This document shows, in pieces, positions 9,061 through 18,067 of a stretch of 64,000 nucleotides of DNA. The notes beneath the pieces are model-generated. The model was given only the letters and a program-made list of their open reading frames with translations. It made no database searches and was not told the origin of the DNA. This DNA comes from Cupriavidus sp. P-10 (GTDB lineage Bacteria > Pseudomonadota > Gammaproteobacteria > Burkholderiales > Burkholderiaceae). Made by a program: the position numbers and the translations under genes. Position 1 is the first letter of the stretch. Each line of letters starts with the position of its first letter. The stretch covers positions 2,852,001 through 2,916,000 of the forward strand of contig NZ_AP025171.1 in assembly GCF_003402535.2 (NCBI RefSeq), in the 5' to 3' direction.

Positions 9061-9792
9061 ATGACCAATCCGACCGTACTGGTCACCGGATCGTCGCGCG
9101 GCATCGGCCGCGCCATCGCGCTGCGCCTGGCGCGCGACGGCTATGACGTGGTGGTGCACTGCCGCGCACGCCGCGACGAGGCCGAAGCCGTGGCCGACGC
9201 GGTGCGCGCCCATGGCAGCAGGTCGCGCGTGCTGTGCTTCGACGTCAGCCGCCGCGACGAGGCAGCGGCCACCCTGCTGGCCGACATCGCCACGCACGGC
9301 TGCTACTACGGCGTGGTCTGCAATGCCGGGCTGGCCCGCGACGCGGCGTTCCCGGCCATGACCGGCGCCGAGTGGGACGAGGTGGTGCACACCAACCTCG
9401 ACGCCTTCTACAACGTGCTCAACCCGGTGGTGATGCCCATGGTGCAGCGCCGCCAGCCCGGCCGCATCGTCACGCTGTCGTCGGTTTCCGGGCTGGTCGG
9501 CAACCGCGGGCAGGCCAACTACAGCGCCGCCAAGGCGGGCATCATCGGCGCCACCAAGGCGCTTGCCATCGAACTGGCCAAGCGCGCCATCACGGTCAAC
9601 TGCGTCGCGCCCGGCCTGATCGACACCGACATGGTCGAGCCGCACGTGCGCGAGGAAGCGCTGCGCCTGATCCCGGCGCGGCGCATGGGCACGCCGGACG
9701 AGGTTGCTGCCACCGTGGCCTTCCTGCTGTCGCCCGATGCCGGCTATATCACGCGGCAGGTGATTTCGGTCAACGGCGGGATGTTCGGGTAA
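9061..9792 (+). CDS. fabG: 3-ketoacyl-ACP reductase, FabG2/aryl-polyene type
   Basis: A 243-residue short-chain dehydrogenase with TGSSRGIGRAIA (residues 8-19) for NADP(H) binding, the NAG motif in VVCNAGLARD, the catalytic Ser in VTLSSVSGLVG, and YSAAK for Tyr and Lys. SRGIG, HGCYYGVVCNAG and NRGQANYSAAKAGIIGATKALAIELAKR match the FabG subtype found in aryl-polyene clusters better than housekeeping FabG. It would reduce beta-ketoacyl-ACP to beta-hydroxyacyl-ACP. It lies 42 bp after the FAD oxidoreductase with AAGGACAA upstream, so the two are probably co-transcribed. No ketosynthase, ACP or dehydratase is adjacent. Confidence 0.88.
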   Translation: MTNPTVLVTGSSRGIGRAIALRLARDGYDVVVHCRARRDEAEAVADAVRAHGSRSRVLCFDVSRRDEAAATLLADIATHGCYYGVVCNAGLARDAAFPAMTGAEWDEVVHTNLDAFYNVLNPVVMPMVQRRQPGRIVTLSSVSGLVGNRGQANYSAAKAGIIGATKALAIELAKRAITVNCVAPGLIDTDMVEPHVREEALRLIPARRMGTPDEVAATVAFLLSPDAGYITRQVISVNGGMFG

Positions 9793-9807
9793 GGACGCGA
9801 AGATCCA

Positions 9808-11025
9808 ATGAACGCGGTGAGCATCTTCTTCCTGCAGGCCATGCTGGTGGTCGCCCTGCCCTACCTGCTGTGGCGCGGGGCAGGCCTGCAGGCCGCCTTT
9901 CCGCTGGTGGCCGTGCAGGTGCTGGCCGGCATCATGCTCGGGCCGTCCGTATTCGGCCAGCTGGCGCCACAGGGCTGGTCGGCGCTGTTCGGCCCCGATC
10001 ACTTGCCGATGCTGTCCGGCCTGCAATGGCTCGCCGTGACGCTGTTCTGCTTCCTGACCGGCCTGCATTTGCGCGAAGACGCGGCGACGACGCACTGGCA
10101 TGACACCTTGCGTATCTCGCTGGGCAGCATCGCCGCGCCGTTCGTGCTCGGCGGCGTAACGGGGTGGTGGATGATCCGCGCCGGCTGGCCGGTGGCCGGC
10201 GAGCATGCCGATCCTTACTGGTTCGCCTGTGCGATGGGCATCTGCACCGCGGTCACCGCGCTGCCCGTGCTGGGCGCGCTGCTGCGCGAGATGCGGCTCA
10301 CCGGCACCCCGCTGGGCCAGCTTGCGCTGCGCTGCGCGGCGGTCAACGACGCATGGGTGTGGTTGTTCCTGACGCTGGTGCTGCTGCAGCAGGGCAGCCA
10401 GCAAGGCGCCAGCGTGCTGGCCATCGGCGCGCGCGCCGTGGCCTATCTCGCCTTCATGTTCGGCGCGGTGCGCCCCGCGCTCGCCTGGCTGCTGCGCCAC
10501 CGCGCGCAGGAGACGGAGCTGCTGCTGGCGGTGGCGTTCTTCCTCGTGCTGGCGTCGGCGTTCCTGGGCGAGCTGGCCGGACTGCACCACGTGATGGGCG
10601 GCTTCGTCGCCGGCCTGGTCTGGCCGTCGCAGGCGGCACAGCGCGTGCGCCAGCAGCTGGAGCCGATGACGGTGGTGGTGCTGTTGCCGTTCTTTTTCCT
10701 CGCCGCCGGGCTGCGGACCGAAATTTCGCTGCAGGAGCCGATGACACTGTGGATCGCCGCGCTGTCCCTGGTCGTCGCCATCGCCGGCAAGATGGCCGGC
10801 GTTGCGCTGCCGGCGTTGCGCGCGGGCATGGGCTGGCGCAAGTCGCTCGCCCTGGGCGCGTTGCTGCAGACCAAGGGACTGGTCGAGGTGGTGGTGCTGA
10901 CCGTGCTGCTGGATGCGCGCGTCATCAGCACCACGGCATTCTCGGGGCTGCTGCTGATGGCGCTGGCCAGTACGCTGCTGGCGCGTCCGCTGACCTTGCT
11001 GGTGACACATGGCCGCTTGCGCTGA
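9808..11025 (+). CDS. Kef-type cation:proton antiporter
   Basis: A 405-residue CPA2-family protein with about 12 hydrophobic segments, starting 15 bp after the FabG stop with AAGGACG upstream. The Na/H exchanger fold is indicated by VLAGIMLGPSVFGQLAP, CTAVTALPVLGALLREM, LRCAAVNDAWVWLFLTLV (the acidic pore residues) and the C-terminal LGALLQTKGLVEVVVLTVLLDA. There is no TrkA-N or TrkA-C domain, so it is the short form. It exchanges a monovalent cation for protons across the inner membrane. Its link to the upstream redox enzymes is positional only. Confidence 0.88.
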   Translation: MNAVSIFFLQAMLVVALPYLLWRGAGLQAAFPLVAVQVLAGIMLGPSVFGQLAPQGWSALFGPDHLPMLSGLQWLAVTLFCFLTGLHLREDAATTHWHDTLRISLGSIAAPFVLGGVTGWWMIRAGWPVAGEHADPYWFACAMGICTAVTALPVLGALLREMRLTGTPLGQLALRCAAVNDAWVWLFLTLVLLQQGSQQGASVLAIGARAVAYLAFMFGAVRPALAWLLRHRAQETELLLAVAFFLVLASAFLGELAGLHHVMGGFVAGLVWPSQAAQRVRQQLEPMTVVVLLPFFFLAAGLRTEISLQEPMTLWIAALSLVVAIAGKMAGVALPALRAGMGWRKSLALGALLQTKGLVEVVVLTVLLDARVISTTAFSGLLLMALASTLLARPLTLLVTHGRLR

Positions 11026-11043
11026 GCGGCTGCGGGTCGCGAT

Positions 11044-12144
11044 TCAGAACACGTGCTTGATGCCCAGCATCGAACCGAACTGCGTACCGCCCACATTGGG
11101 CGAGCCACCCGTCGCCGCGCTGCTGACCGACAGCGCCAGTTGCCCGCCGTTGCCGATATAGCCCGCGGTGGCGTACACCGAAGTCCGCTTCGAGAAGGCA
11201 TAGCTGGCGCGCACCGCGCCGAGCCACGCCTTGTTGGGGCTGTTGCGGTATTTCAGGTAGAACAGCTCGCCGGCCAGGTTCAGCGCCGGCGTGATGTCGT
11301 AGGCCACGCCGCCGTAGAACAGGTTGCTGCGTGGCGCCGCCAGCGCTTCGTTGCGGCGGCCGACCCAGCCCAGCCCCGCCTTGGCATTGCCCAGCAGCAT
11401 GTAGCCGCCAAGCGCCAGGCGGTCATCCTTGAGCGCGCTGGAGGTCAGCCCGCCGAACGCGCCGGGCCCGCCGCGCTGCGAATCGTAGACGCCGGACACG
11501 CCCCACCAGTTGGTCTCGTACATCAGCATGGCCGACCATTCGCGGCAGGCGCGGCTGTCGGCGGGGTTCTCGCCGGCGCAGTTGGTGCCCGAGGGACTGG
11601 GGCCGGCGTTGACGGTGTCGCGCCCGAGGCTGTAGGTCGCCCCCACCGTCAGGCCGCCGAACTTGCCCTTGTAGGCGACCGCGTTGTCGGCGCGCGCATT
11701 GGGGAAGTAGCTGTCGAGCGAGCCGGAACCGTAGGCGTTGGGGCCGAGGATGTCGGTATCGAGCATGGCCCAGAACAGCATGGTGTACTGGCGCCCGAAG
11801 CTGACCTGTCCCCACTGGTTCTGCAATCCGACCCATGCCTGCCGCCCGAACAGCCGGCCGCCCTGGTTGGCGCTGCCGGAGTCGGCGCCAAAGCCCGATT
11901 CGAGCACGAAGTTCGCCTTCAGCCCGCCGCCGAGGTCTTCGGTGCCGCGCAGGCCCCAGCGCGACGGCACCGTGCCGCTCAGGTTGGGCATGCGCACCAC
12001 GGTGTCGCCGCCGCCGACGTGGTTCAGGAACTCCACGCCGGTATCCACCAGCCCGTACAACGTCACTGACTGCGCCGCGGCCAGCGCGGGCACGGCGCAC
12101 AGCGCGGCCAACGCCGATCGCACGACGGGTCGTTTTGCTCTCAT
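11044..12144 (-). CDS. Gram-negative porin, Burkholderiales OmpC-like
   Basis: A 366-residue outer-membrane protein. A signal peptide (ALAALCAVPALAAA, cleavage before QSVTLYG) is followed by the family pattern SVTLYGLVDTGVEF, SRWGLRGTEDLGGGLKANFVLESGF and RLFGRQAWVGLQNQWGQVSFGRQYT. It ends KHVF, the terminal aromatic residue needed for BAM recognition. These proteins form trimeric 16-strand beta-barrels. The gene is last in the galD-ligJ-galC strand, 54 bp after galC, so it probably serves uptake of gallate or related acids. It is convergent with the antiporter gene, 18 bp apart. Confidence 0.93.
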   Translation of the reverse strand: MRAKRPVVRSALAALCAVPALAAAQSVTLYGLVDTGVEFLNHVGGGDTVVRMPNLSGTVPSRWGLRGTEDLGGGLKANFVLESGFGADSGSANQGGRLFGRQAWVGLQNQWGQVSFGRQYTMLFWAMLDTDILGPNAYGSGSLDSYFPNARADNAVAYKGKFGGLTVGATYSLGRDTVNAGPSPSGTNCAGENPADSRACREWSAMLMYETNWWGVSGVYDSQRGGPGAFGGLTSSALKDDRLALGGYMLLGNAKAGLGWVGRRNEALAAPRSNLFYGGVAYDITPALNLAGELFYLKYRNSPNKAWLGAVRASYAFSKRTSVYATAGYIGNGGQLALSVSSAATGGSPNVGGTQFGSMLGIKHVF

Positions 12145-12198
12145 CCCTCTCCTCCTGTTGTTGTTATCAATAGGCCCGCCATGCGGCGGGCAGCCGGC

Positions 12199-12894
12199 TC
12201 AATCGATGTAGCGCAAGCCGGCACGCGCCAGCGGCTCGCGCAATCCGTACATGTCCAGGCCCAGCTCGCCCGCGGCAAAGCGGGCGCGCTTGGCTTCCTC
12301 GTTGGCGCTGCGCGCGTCGGCAGCGTCGGCCACGGCGGCGGCCAGCGCCTTGGGCACGATCACCACGCCGTCGTCGTCGGCGATCACCACGTCGCCGGGA
12401 TCCACCAGCGCGCCGGCGCAGACCACCGGCACATTGACCGAGCCGATGGTGGCGCGCGCACAGCCTTTGGCGTGGATGGCGCGGCTGAAGACGGGAAAGC
12501 CCATTTCCTTGAGGTCGCGCGCATCGCGCACGCCGCCGTCGATAACAAGGCCCTTTGCGCCCTGGGCGCGATAAGAGGTCGCGAGCAGGTCGCCGAAGAA
12601 GCCGTCGGTGCTGTCGGCGGTGCAGGCGGCCACCACCACGTCTCCCGGCTGGATCATCTCGGCGGCCACGTGCAGCATCCAGTTGTCGCCGGGCTGCAGC
12701 AGCACGGTGACGGCAGGGCCGCAGGTGGCCGCACCGGCGTACACCGGACGCATATAGGGCTTCATCAGGCCGATACGGCCCATCGCCTCATGCACGGTGG
12801 CGACGCCGAAACGCGACAGGCGCGCCACCACCTCGGGATCGGCGCGTTCGATGCGGCGGTGCACGACGCCGATCTGGTTCTGGATGGGTTGCAT
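12199..12894 (-). CDS. galC: 4-carboxy-4-hydroxy-2-oxoadipate aldolase (RraA fold)
   Basis: A 231-residue RraA-fold protein starting at 12894 after GAAAGGA. It has HEAMGRIGLMKPYMRPVY, the central KGLVIDGGVRDARDLKEMGFPVFSR and DPGDVVIADDDGVVIVPK, which carry the metal and substrate-binding residues of the HMG/CHA aldolase family (GalC, LigK, ProA). It cleaves 4-carboxy-4-hydroxy-2-oxoadipate to pyruvate and oxaloacetate and usually also decarboxylates oxaloacetate. The gene is 31 bp downstream of the hydratase. The RraA fold alone could be an RNase E inhibitor, but length and operon context support the aldolase. Confidence 0.92.
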   Translation of the reverse strand: MQPIQNQIGVVHRRIERADPEVVARLSRFGVATVHEAMGRIGLMKPYMRPVYAGAATCGPAVTVLLQPGDNWMLHVAAEMIQPGDVVVAACTADSTDGFFGDLLATSYRAQGAKGLVIDGGVRDARDLKEMGFPVFSRAIHAKGCARATIGSVNVPVVCAGALVDPGDVVIADDDGVVIVPKALAAAVADAADARSANEEAKRARFAAGELGLDMYGLREPLARAGLRYID

Positions 12895-12925
12895 GGCGGA
12901 TTCCTTTCTCGTCGGATGGCGTGGA

Positions 12926-13954
12926 TTACAACCCGCGCACCTTGAGTTGCGCGTCCAGCCGCGGATAGACGCGGCGCGCGTTGCCCTCGAAGATCTTGTG
13001 GCGCTGTTCGTCATTCAGGTTTGCCGTGGCGTCGACATAGCGCCTGGTGTCGTCGTAGTAGTGGCCGCTGCGCGGATCGATGCCGCGTACCGCGCCGATC
13101 ATTTCGGAGGCAAACAGGATGTTGTCGACCGGGATCACCTCGGTCAGCAGGTCGATGCCCGGCTGGTGATAGACGCAGGTGTCGAAGAACACGTTGTGCA
13201 GCACATGCTCTTCCAGCGGCGGCACCTTCATTTCCTGCGCAAGGCCGCGGAAGCGGCCCCAGTGGTAGGGCACCGCACCGCCGCCGTGGGGGATCACGAA
13301 CTTCAGCCTGGGGAAACGCTGGAACAGGTCGCTGGCCAGGCACTGCATGAAGGCCGTGGTGTCGGCATTCAGGTAGTGGGCGCCGGTCGTGTGGAAGCAC
13401 GCGTTGCAACTCGTACTCACGTGGATCATGGCCGGCACGTCGTACTCGACCATCATCTCGTAGACCGGGAACCAGTATTCGTCCGACAGCGGCGGCGAGG
13501 TCCAGTGGCCGCCCGACGGGTCGGGATTCAGGTTCACACCCACGAAGTTGTATTCGGTGATGCAGCGCTTCAGTTCCGGCAGGCAGGTGCTGACGTCCGC
13601 GCCCGGCGACTGCGGCAGCATGGCGGCGCCGACGAAGTTGTCCGGAAACAGTTGCGCAACGCGGGCGCACAGTTCGTTGCAGATCGCCGCCCACGTGGCG
13701 CTGGTTTCGAGATCGCCGATGTGGTGCGCCATGAACGACGCGCGCGGCGAGAAGATCGTCAGGTCGGAGCCGCGCTCCTGCATCAGCCGGAGCTGGTTGC
13801 CGGCGATGGCTTCACGCAGTTCGTCGTCGGAGATGCGCAGGTCGGAGGGCCTGGGGCCGAGTTCCGGCGTGGCGAGGTTGGCCACCTGCTGTTTGCGCCA
13901 GTCTTCCAGCGCCTTGGGCGCGGTGGTGAAGTGGCCGTGGCAATCGATGATCAT
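12926..13954 (-). CDS. ligJ: 4-oxalomesaconate hydratase, LigJ type
   Basis: A 342-residue amidohydrolase-2 family protein. The start at 13954 gives MIIDCHGHFTTAPKAL, with the metal-binding HxH in the first strand; further family motifs are FSPRASFMAHHIGD, MIHVSTSCN, LKFVIPHGGGAVPYHWGRF and FASEMIGAVRGIDP. It hydrates 4-oxalomesaconate to 4-carboxy-4-hydroxy-2-oxoadipate in the gallate and protocatechuate 4,5-cleavage routes. It is the LigJ family known from Sphingobium, not the unrelated GalB hydratase of Pseudomonas putida, although its neighbours are gal-like. It starts 8 bp after the galD stop, indicating translational proximity in one operon. Confidence 0.9.
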   Translation of the reverse strand: MIIDCHGHFTTAPKALEDWRKQQVANLATPELGPRPSDLRISDDELREAIAGNQLRLMQERGSDLTIFSPRASFMAHHIGDLETSATWAAICNELCARVAQLFPDNFVGAAMLPQSPGADVSTCLPELKRCITEYNFVGVNLNPDPSGGHWTSPPLSDEYWFPVYEMMVEYDVPAMIHVSTSCNACFHTTGAHYLNADTTAFMQCLASDLFQRFPRLKFVIPHGGGAVPYHWGRFRGLAQEMKVPPLEEHVLHNVFFDTCVYHQPGIDLLTEVIPVDNILFASEMIGAVRGIDPRSGHYYDDTRRYVDATANLNDEQRHKIFEGNARRVYPRLDAQLKVRGL

Positions 13955-13962
13955 GGTGTCTC

Positions 13963-15084
13963 TCAGTCTTGTGGCCATGCGCTGGCCGGCACGAGCACTT
14001 CGCCGCGCATGATGGGGCGGGCCGTGCGCACCAGCGCGCTGCGCGCGATCGTGCCGGGCCGCTCGGGGTCGGTTTCGATTTCGATGGTGAACTCGCCGCT
14101 GGGGTGTTCGATGCTGACGTTGTGCACCGGGCCACTGCCTTGCAACCGGGCGATGCCATCGGCCACCGTGCCGCGCAGCACGCACGCAGTTCCGGCGGTG
14201 ACCGCGGCCAGCACGCCGATGGCCGCGTGGCATACGTGCGGGATAAAGCAGCGCGTCGCCAGCGTGCCGCCATCGCGCGGTGCGGCGATCAGGCACATCT
14301 TGGGATAGCTCTTGCCGCTGGCATCGCCCAGGCCCATGCTGTGGCCGGCGGCAAGGCGCAGCGCTTCCAGCGTCGCTTTCAGCGATGCGTCCTCATTGAG
14401 CGCGATTACGCTCTCGTAGCCGGTACGGCCGAGGTCGGTTGCACGCAGCAGCACCATCGGCATGCCGTTGTCGATCAGCGTGGCGTCGACGGCCAGGCCA
14501 TCGATCACGAGCCGGTCGCGTGGATTGCCGGTGGGCAGCAGCGCGCTGCAGACCGAGCCCGCCGTGTCGAGGAAATCGATCACGATGGGTGCGGCAGTGC
14601 CAGGCACGCCGTCGATGCGCGCGTCGCCGCCGTAGCGCAGGCGCCCCCCCGGTGTCGGCACCGTGATGTCGCACAGCATGCCGGTGTTTCGCGTCAGCAC
14701 GCGCGCCCGCGTGGTGTCGCCGCGCGGCGCGAGCATGCCGGCCTCGAGCGCGAACGGCACCACCGCGGCAAGCATGTTGCCGCAGTTGGGCGCGGTGTCG
14801 ACGGTGTCGGCATCGGGCTGCAGCTGCGCGAACAGGAAGGCGAGGTCATACTCGCCCGCGATCCCGCCGCTGACGATGCCGGCCTTGCTGGTCAGCGGAT
14901 GGGCGCCACCCAGCCCGTCGATCTGGCGCGGGTCGGGCGAGCCCATCGCCGCAAGCAGCAAGCGGTCGCGCGCCGCCTCGCCGGCGGGCAGGTCGGCGGC
15001 GCGGAAGAACGGGCCGCGCGAGGTGCCGCCGCGCATCAGGATGCACGGCACCGGGCGCAGGTCCGAATCGGGAAAGGCATTCAT
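13963..15084 (-). CDS. galD: 4-oxalomesaconate tautomerase (PrpF family)
   Basis: A 373-residue PrpF/diaminopimelate-epimerase-fold protein. Diagnostic segments are PCILMRGGTSRGPFFRAADLP at the N terminus, GLGGAHPLTSKAGIVS, TAPNCGNMLAAVVPFALEAG with the conserved Cys, and GDASGKSYPKMCLIAAP. GalD interconverts keto and enol tautomers of 4-oxalomesaconate before hydration. PrpF homologues also isomerise 2-methylaconitate, but the flanking ligJ and galC make the gallate role far more likely. It is first in the leftward operon and divergent from the LysR gene with a 137-bp spacer. Confidence 0.92.
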   Translation of the reverse strand: MNAFPDSDLRPVPCILMRGGTSRGPFFRAADLPAGEAARDRLLLAAMGSPDPRQIDGLGGAHPLTSKAGIVSGGIAGEYDLAFLFAQLQPDADTVDTAPNCGNMLAAVVPFALEAGMLAPRGDTTRARVLTRNTGMLCDITVPTPGGRLRYGGDARIDGVPGTAAPIVIDFLDTAGSVCSALLPTGNPRDRLVIDGLAVDATLIDNGMPMVLLRATDLGRTGYESVIALNEDASLKATLEALRLAAGHSMGLGDASGKSYPKMCLIAAPRDGGTLATRCFIPHVCHAAIGVLAAVTAGTACVLRGTVADGIARLQGSGPVHNVSIEHPSGEFTIEIETDPERPGTIARSALVRTARPIMRGEVLVPASAWPQD

Positions 15085-15221
15085 GGCAGTCGGTCGGTGT
15101 GGCGGGGTCGCCAGGGTGAGACGAGTATCGGCGCGGCGACGCCGCGCTGGGTTGCCATCTCGCCTGCCCAGTGTTCCAATCTGCTTATCGGTATGCCGCA
15201 GGCGCGGCCCGCGCCAAAGCC
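15085..15221. promoter_or_regulatory. Divergent promoter region between galD and the LysR gene
   Basis: This 137-bp spacer should hold promoters for both gal operons and a LysR operator, as LysR-type activators usually bind between themselves and their divergent target. I could not identify a convincing T-N11-A palindrome by eye, so only the location is supported. Confidence 0.4.
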
Positions 15222-16463
15222 ATGAATCCTTCCCCGCTCAGCCTGCATCACCTCTACGTGTTCGCTGGCGTGGCCGCGGCCGGCGGCGTGCGCCGCGCCA
15301 CGGAAACGCTGCACCGCGCTTCATCGGCGATCGCGCGTTCGGTGGCCGCGCTGGAAGGCACGCTTGGCGTCGAACTGTTCGAGCGCAAGGGCCGCGGCAT
15401 GCTGCTGACGCGCGCCGGCGAGCTGGTGCTGTTGCGCCTGCAGCAGATCGACGCGACCCTGCGCGACGTACGCGAGGAAGCCGTCCGGCTGCGCAGCCGC
15501 CATGGCGGCACCGTCGCCAGCTTGGAATCGCTCTACAACGAACGGCGCCTGGAAGTCGCCACGCTGCTGGCCGACGCGCACCATATGCCCAGCGTCGCAG
15601 GCGTGCTTGGCGTATCGCAGTCCGCGGTCAGCCAGGCGGTGGCGCGGCTGGAAGAGATACTGGGGCAGCCGCTGTTCCTGCGCACCGCGCGCGGCATGAT
15701 CCCGACCGACGTGGGCGCGCGCTGGGTCCCGCGCTTTGAACGGGTGCTGGCCGAGCTGCGCCATATCACCGCCGACGTGGCGGCATTGCGCGGCGTGCTC
15801 GAAGGCGTGGTCACCGTCGGCGCGCTGCCGCTGGGGCGCACCCAGTTGCTGCCGGCCGCGATCGCGCGGCTGCATGCGCGCCATCCACGGCTGCGCTTCC
15901 GCTCGCTGGAAAGCCCGTACGAGGAACTGACCGCGGGGCTGCTGAGCGGGCGCATCGACCTGATCCTGGGCGCACTGAGGCAGGACGCCGCGCAAGGCCT
16001 GTCGACCGAGCCGCTGTTCGAGGACCGCATCGCGCTGATCGCCAGCGCCACGCATCCGCTGGCGTCGCGCAAGCGCCTGACGCTGCGCGACCTTGAACCC
16101 TATCCGTGGGTGCTGTCTCGGTCGGGTTCGCCGCTGCGCGAGGCGCTCGACGGCTTCTTCACCCGCCATGGCGGGCCCCTGCCCGAACCGCTGGTGGAGA
16201 CCGGCGACCTGGCGCTGCTGCGCGGCCTGCTGCTGCGCGGCGAGATGATTACCGCGCTGTCCGCGCACCAGCTGCAGTATGAGTTCGACCAGTCCTCCCT
16301 GACGGAGCTGAACCTGCCGATGCCGGGCATGCGGCGGGTGATCGGCATGACCACCCGCGCCGGCGCGCGGCTGTCGCCCGGCGCCGACGCGCTGCTGGCG
16401 GAACTGCGCGCCTGCGGCACCGCCTGGCACCGCGACGGCGCCGGCGGCACGGCATCGCAATAA
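15222..16463 (+). CDS. LysR-type regulator with two N-terminal HTH domains
   Basis: A 413-residue regulator, about 110 residues longer than normal LysR proteins. The first winged HTH (residues about 5-65) includes AAGGVRRATETLHRASSAIARSVAALEG and LGVELFERKGRGMLLTRAGE. A second (about 105-165) includes MPSVAGVLGVSQSAVSQAVARLEE and LGQPLFLRTARGMIPTDVG. A normal periplasmic-binding-protein-like effector domain follows (GVVTVGALPLG, LLSGRIDLILGALRQD). The duplication is intact and in frame. It probably activates both gal operons with a ring-cleavage intermediate or gallate as effector, in the role of GalR; this is inferred from position. No clear ribosome-binding site precedes the ATG at 15222. 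Confidence 0.9.
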   Translation: MNPSPLSLHHLYVFAGVAAAGGVRRATETLHRASSAIARSVAALEGTLGVELFERKGRGMLLTRAGELVLLRLQQIDATLRDVREEAVRLRSRHGGTVASLESLYNERRLEVATLLADAHHMPSVAGVLGVSQSAVSQAVARLEEILGQPLFLRTARGMIPTDVGARWVPRFERVLAELRHITADVAALRGVLEGVVTVGALPLGRTQLLPAAIARLHARHPRLRFRSLESPYEELTAGLLSGRIDLILGALRQDAAQGLSTEPLFEDRIALIASATHPLASRKRLTLRDLEPYPWVLSRSGSPLREALDGFFTRHGGPLPEPLVETGDLALLRGLLLRGEMITALSAHQLQYEFDQSSLTELNLPMPGMRRVIGMTTRAGARLSPGADALLAELRACGTAWHRDGAGGTASQ

Positions 16464-16644
16464 GGAAAAGGCAACGGGCCGGCAGCCGAAAGCAATACAC
16501 CACAGGCGCGCCGAACGTAGACTGCCCTTGCCATGAGCGATGCGCTCGTGGCCTGCGCCGCCATCACACCGGACCGCGCCGATAAGCGGTGGCCGGCACC
16601 GGCCAGCGGCCGCATCCCAGCAGGCAACCCAGACAACGATAAAA

Positions 16645-16669
16645 GGCCCGCGCGCCGGGCCGCAGGAGG
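16645..16669 (+). promoter_or_regulatory. Hairpin plus strong ribosome-binding site before the permease gene
   Basis: GGCCCG, loop CGCGC, CGGGCC (16645-16661) sits directly before CAGGAGGA (16662-16669). The stem abuts the Shine-Dalgarno sequence and could tune translation of the permease. Confidence 0.35.
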
Positions 16670-16676
16670 AGACGGC

Positions 16677-18005
16677 ATGACCGCACGCCCAAGGCTCGAT
16701 ATCCGGGCCCACATCAATGACCGAAAGATGTCGAGCTACCAGTGGCTGTTGCTCGGCCTGTGCTTCCTGATCGTCGCCACCGACGGCATGGATGTCGCGA
16801 TCATGGGCTTCCTGGCCCCCGACATCACGCGCGAATGGGGCATCTCGCGCGCCAGCTTCGGCATCGTGATGAGCGCGGCGCCGGTGGGTCTGGCGATCGG
16901 CGCGCTGATGGTGGGGCCGCTGTCCGACCGCTTCGGCCGCAAGAAGCTGCTGCTGGGCTCGGTGGCGCTGTTCGGCGTCTTCAACCTGCTGAGCGCGTTT
17001 TCCGACAGCGTGGTGACGCTGTCGCTGCTGCGCTTCCTGACCGGGCTCGGGCTGGGCGCGGCGATGCCGACCACCACCACGCTGCTCTCGGAATATGTGC
17101 CGGAGCGTTCGCGCAGCACGCTGATCGCGGCCATGTTCACCGGCTTCAACCTGGGCTCGGCGCTGGTGGGCTTCGGCGCGGCCGCGCTGCTGCCGCACTT
17201 CGGCTGGCGCGCGGTGCTGATGGTGGGCGGTGCGATCCCGCTGCTGTGCCTGCCGGTCTACCTGCTGCTGATCCCGGAATCGGCGCGCTACATGGTGGTG
17301 CGCAAGTTCGCGCCGGAGACAATCGCGCGCACGCTGCGCCGCGTCTGTGGCGGCGACGTGCCGCTTAATGCCGAATTCACCATCAGCGAGCCGCCCGTGC
17401 CGGCCACGCAGCCGGTGCGCACGCTGCTCTCGCCGGGCTATCGCGGCATCACGCTGGCGCTGTGGCTGACCTACTTCATGGGCCTGCTGGTGATCTACCT
17501 GCTGAGCGGCTGGCTGCCGACGCTGATCAAGGACGTCGGCCTGCCGATCGAGCGCGCCGCCAACCTGACCGCGCTGTTCCAGCTCGGCGGCACCGTTGGG
17601 GCGCTGGCAGTGGGCTACTACATGGACCGGCGCGCGGCCAACAAGGTGATCGCGATCGCCTATGTCTGCGGTGCGGCGTGGATCCTGCTGCTGGCCTCGG
17701 GCAACGTCAGCTCGGCGGCTTTCGCGTTCTTCGTGCTGATGGCCGGCTTCTGCATGAGCGGCGCGCAGACGGGGCTGAATGCCTTCGCACCGTCGTGCTA
17801 CCCAACCCCGGTACGCGCCACCGGCGTGAGCTGGATGCTGGGCATCGGCCGCTTCGGCAGCATCACCGGGTCAATGGCGGGCGGCGTGCTGCTGAGCCTG
17901 GGCTGGGGATTCAGCGCTGTCATCGCCATCCTGGCGATCCCGGCGACCATCGCCGCAATTTCTATACTGTCCTCACGGGCACAGCAGAGCGCCGTAACGG
18001 CGTAA
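16677..18005 (+). CDS. galT: Aromatic acid:H+ symporter (AAHS family), probable gallate permease
   Basis: A 442-residue MFS protein starting at 16677 after CAGGAGGA. It has the 12-helix layout and family signatures: DGMDVAIMGFLAPDI in helix 1 (the D-G-x-D motif of AAHS carriers), GPLSDRFGRKKLLLGSVALF between helices 2 and 3, and GAAMPTTTTLLSEYVPERSR in helix 4. PcaK, BenK and GalT belong here. Its place between the gal regulator and the gallate dioxygenase gene supports gallate as substrate; protocatechuate or a related hydroxybenzoate cannot be excluded. A GC-rich hairpin (CCCGGC-GCTG-GCCGGG, 18016-18031) separates it from galA. Confidence 0.9.
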   Translation: MTARPRLDIRAHINDRKMSSYQWLLLGLCFLIVATDGMDVAIMGFLAPDITREWGISRASFGIVMSAAPVGLAIGALMVGPLSDRFGRKKLLLGSVALFGVFNLLSAFSDSVVTLSLLRFLTGLGLGAAMPTTTTLLSEYVPERSRSTLIAAMFTGFNLGSALVGFGAAALLPHFGWRAVLMVGGAIPLLCLPVYLLLIPESARYMVVRKFAPETIARTLRRVCGGDVPLNAEFTISEPPVPATQPVRTLLSPGYRGITLALWLTYFMGLLVIYLLSGWLPTLIKDVGLPIERAANLTALFQLGGTVGALAVGYYMDRRAANKVIAIAYVCGAAWILLLASGNVSSAAFAFFVLMAGFCMSGAQTGLNAFAPSCYPTPVRATGVSWMLGIGRFGSITGSMAGGVLLSLGWGFSAVIAILAIPATIAAISILSSRAQQSAVTA

Positions 18006-18067
18006 CGATGCAGGGCCCGGCGCTGGCCGGGTGTCCCAAGTTTTTCCGAGTTATCTGGGTTTTCGAC

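Noticed and set aside
7684..11010. 1108-codon frame on the minus strand
   Set aside because: It runs antisense across three well-supported genes and is rich in His, Gln and Arg with no motif.
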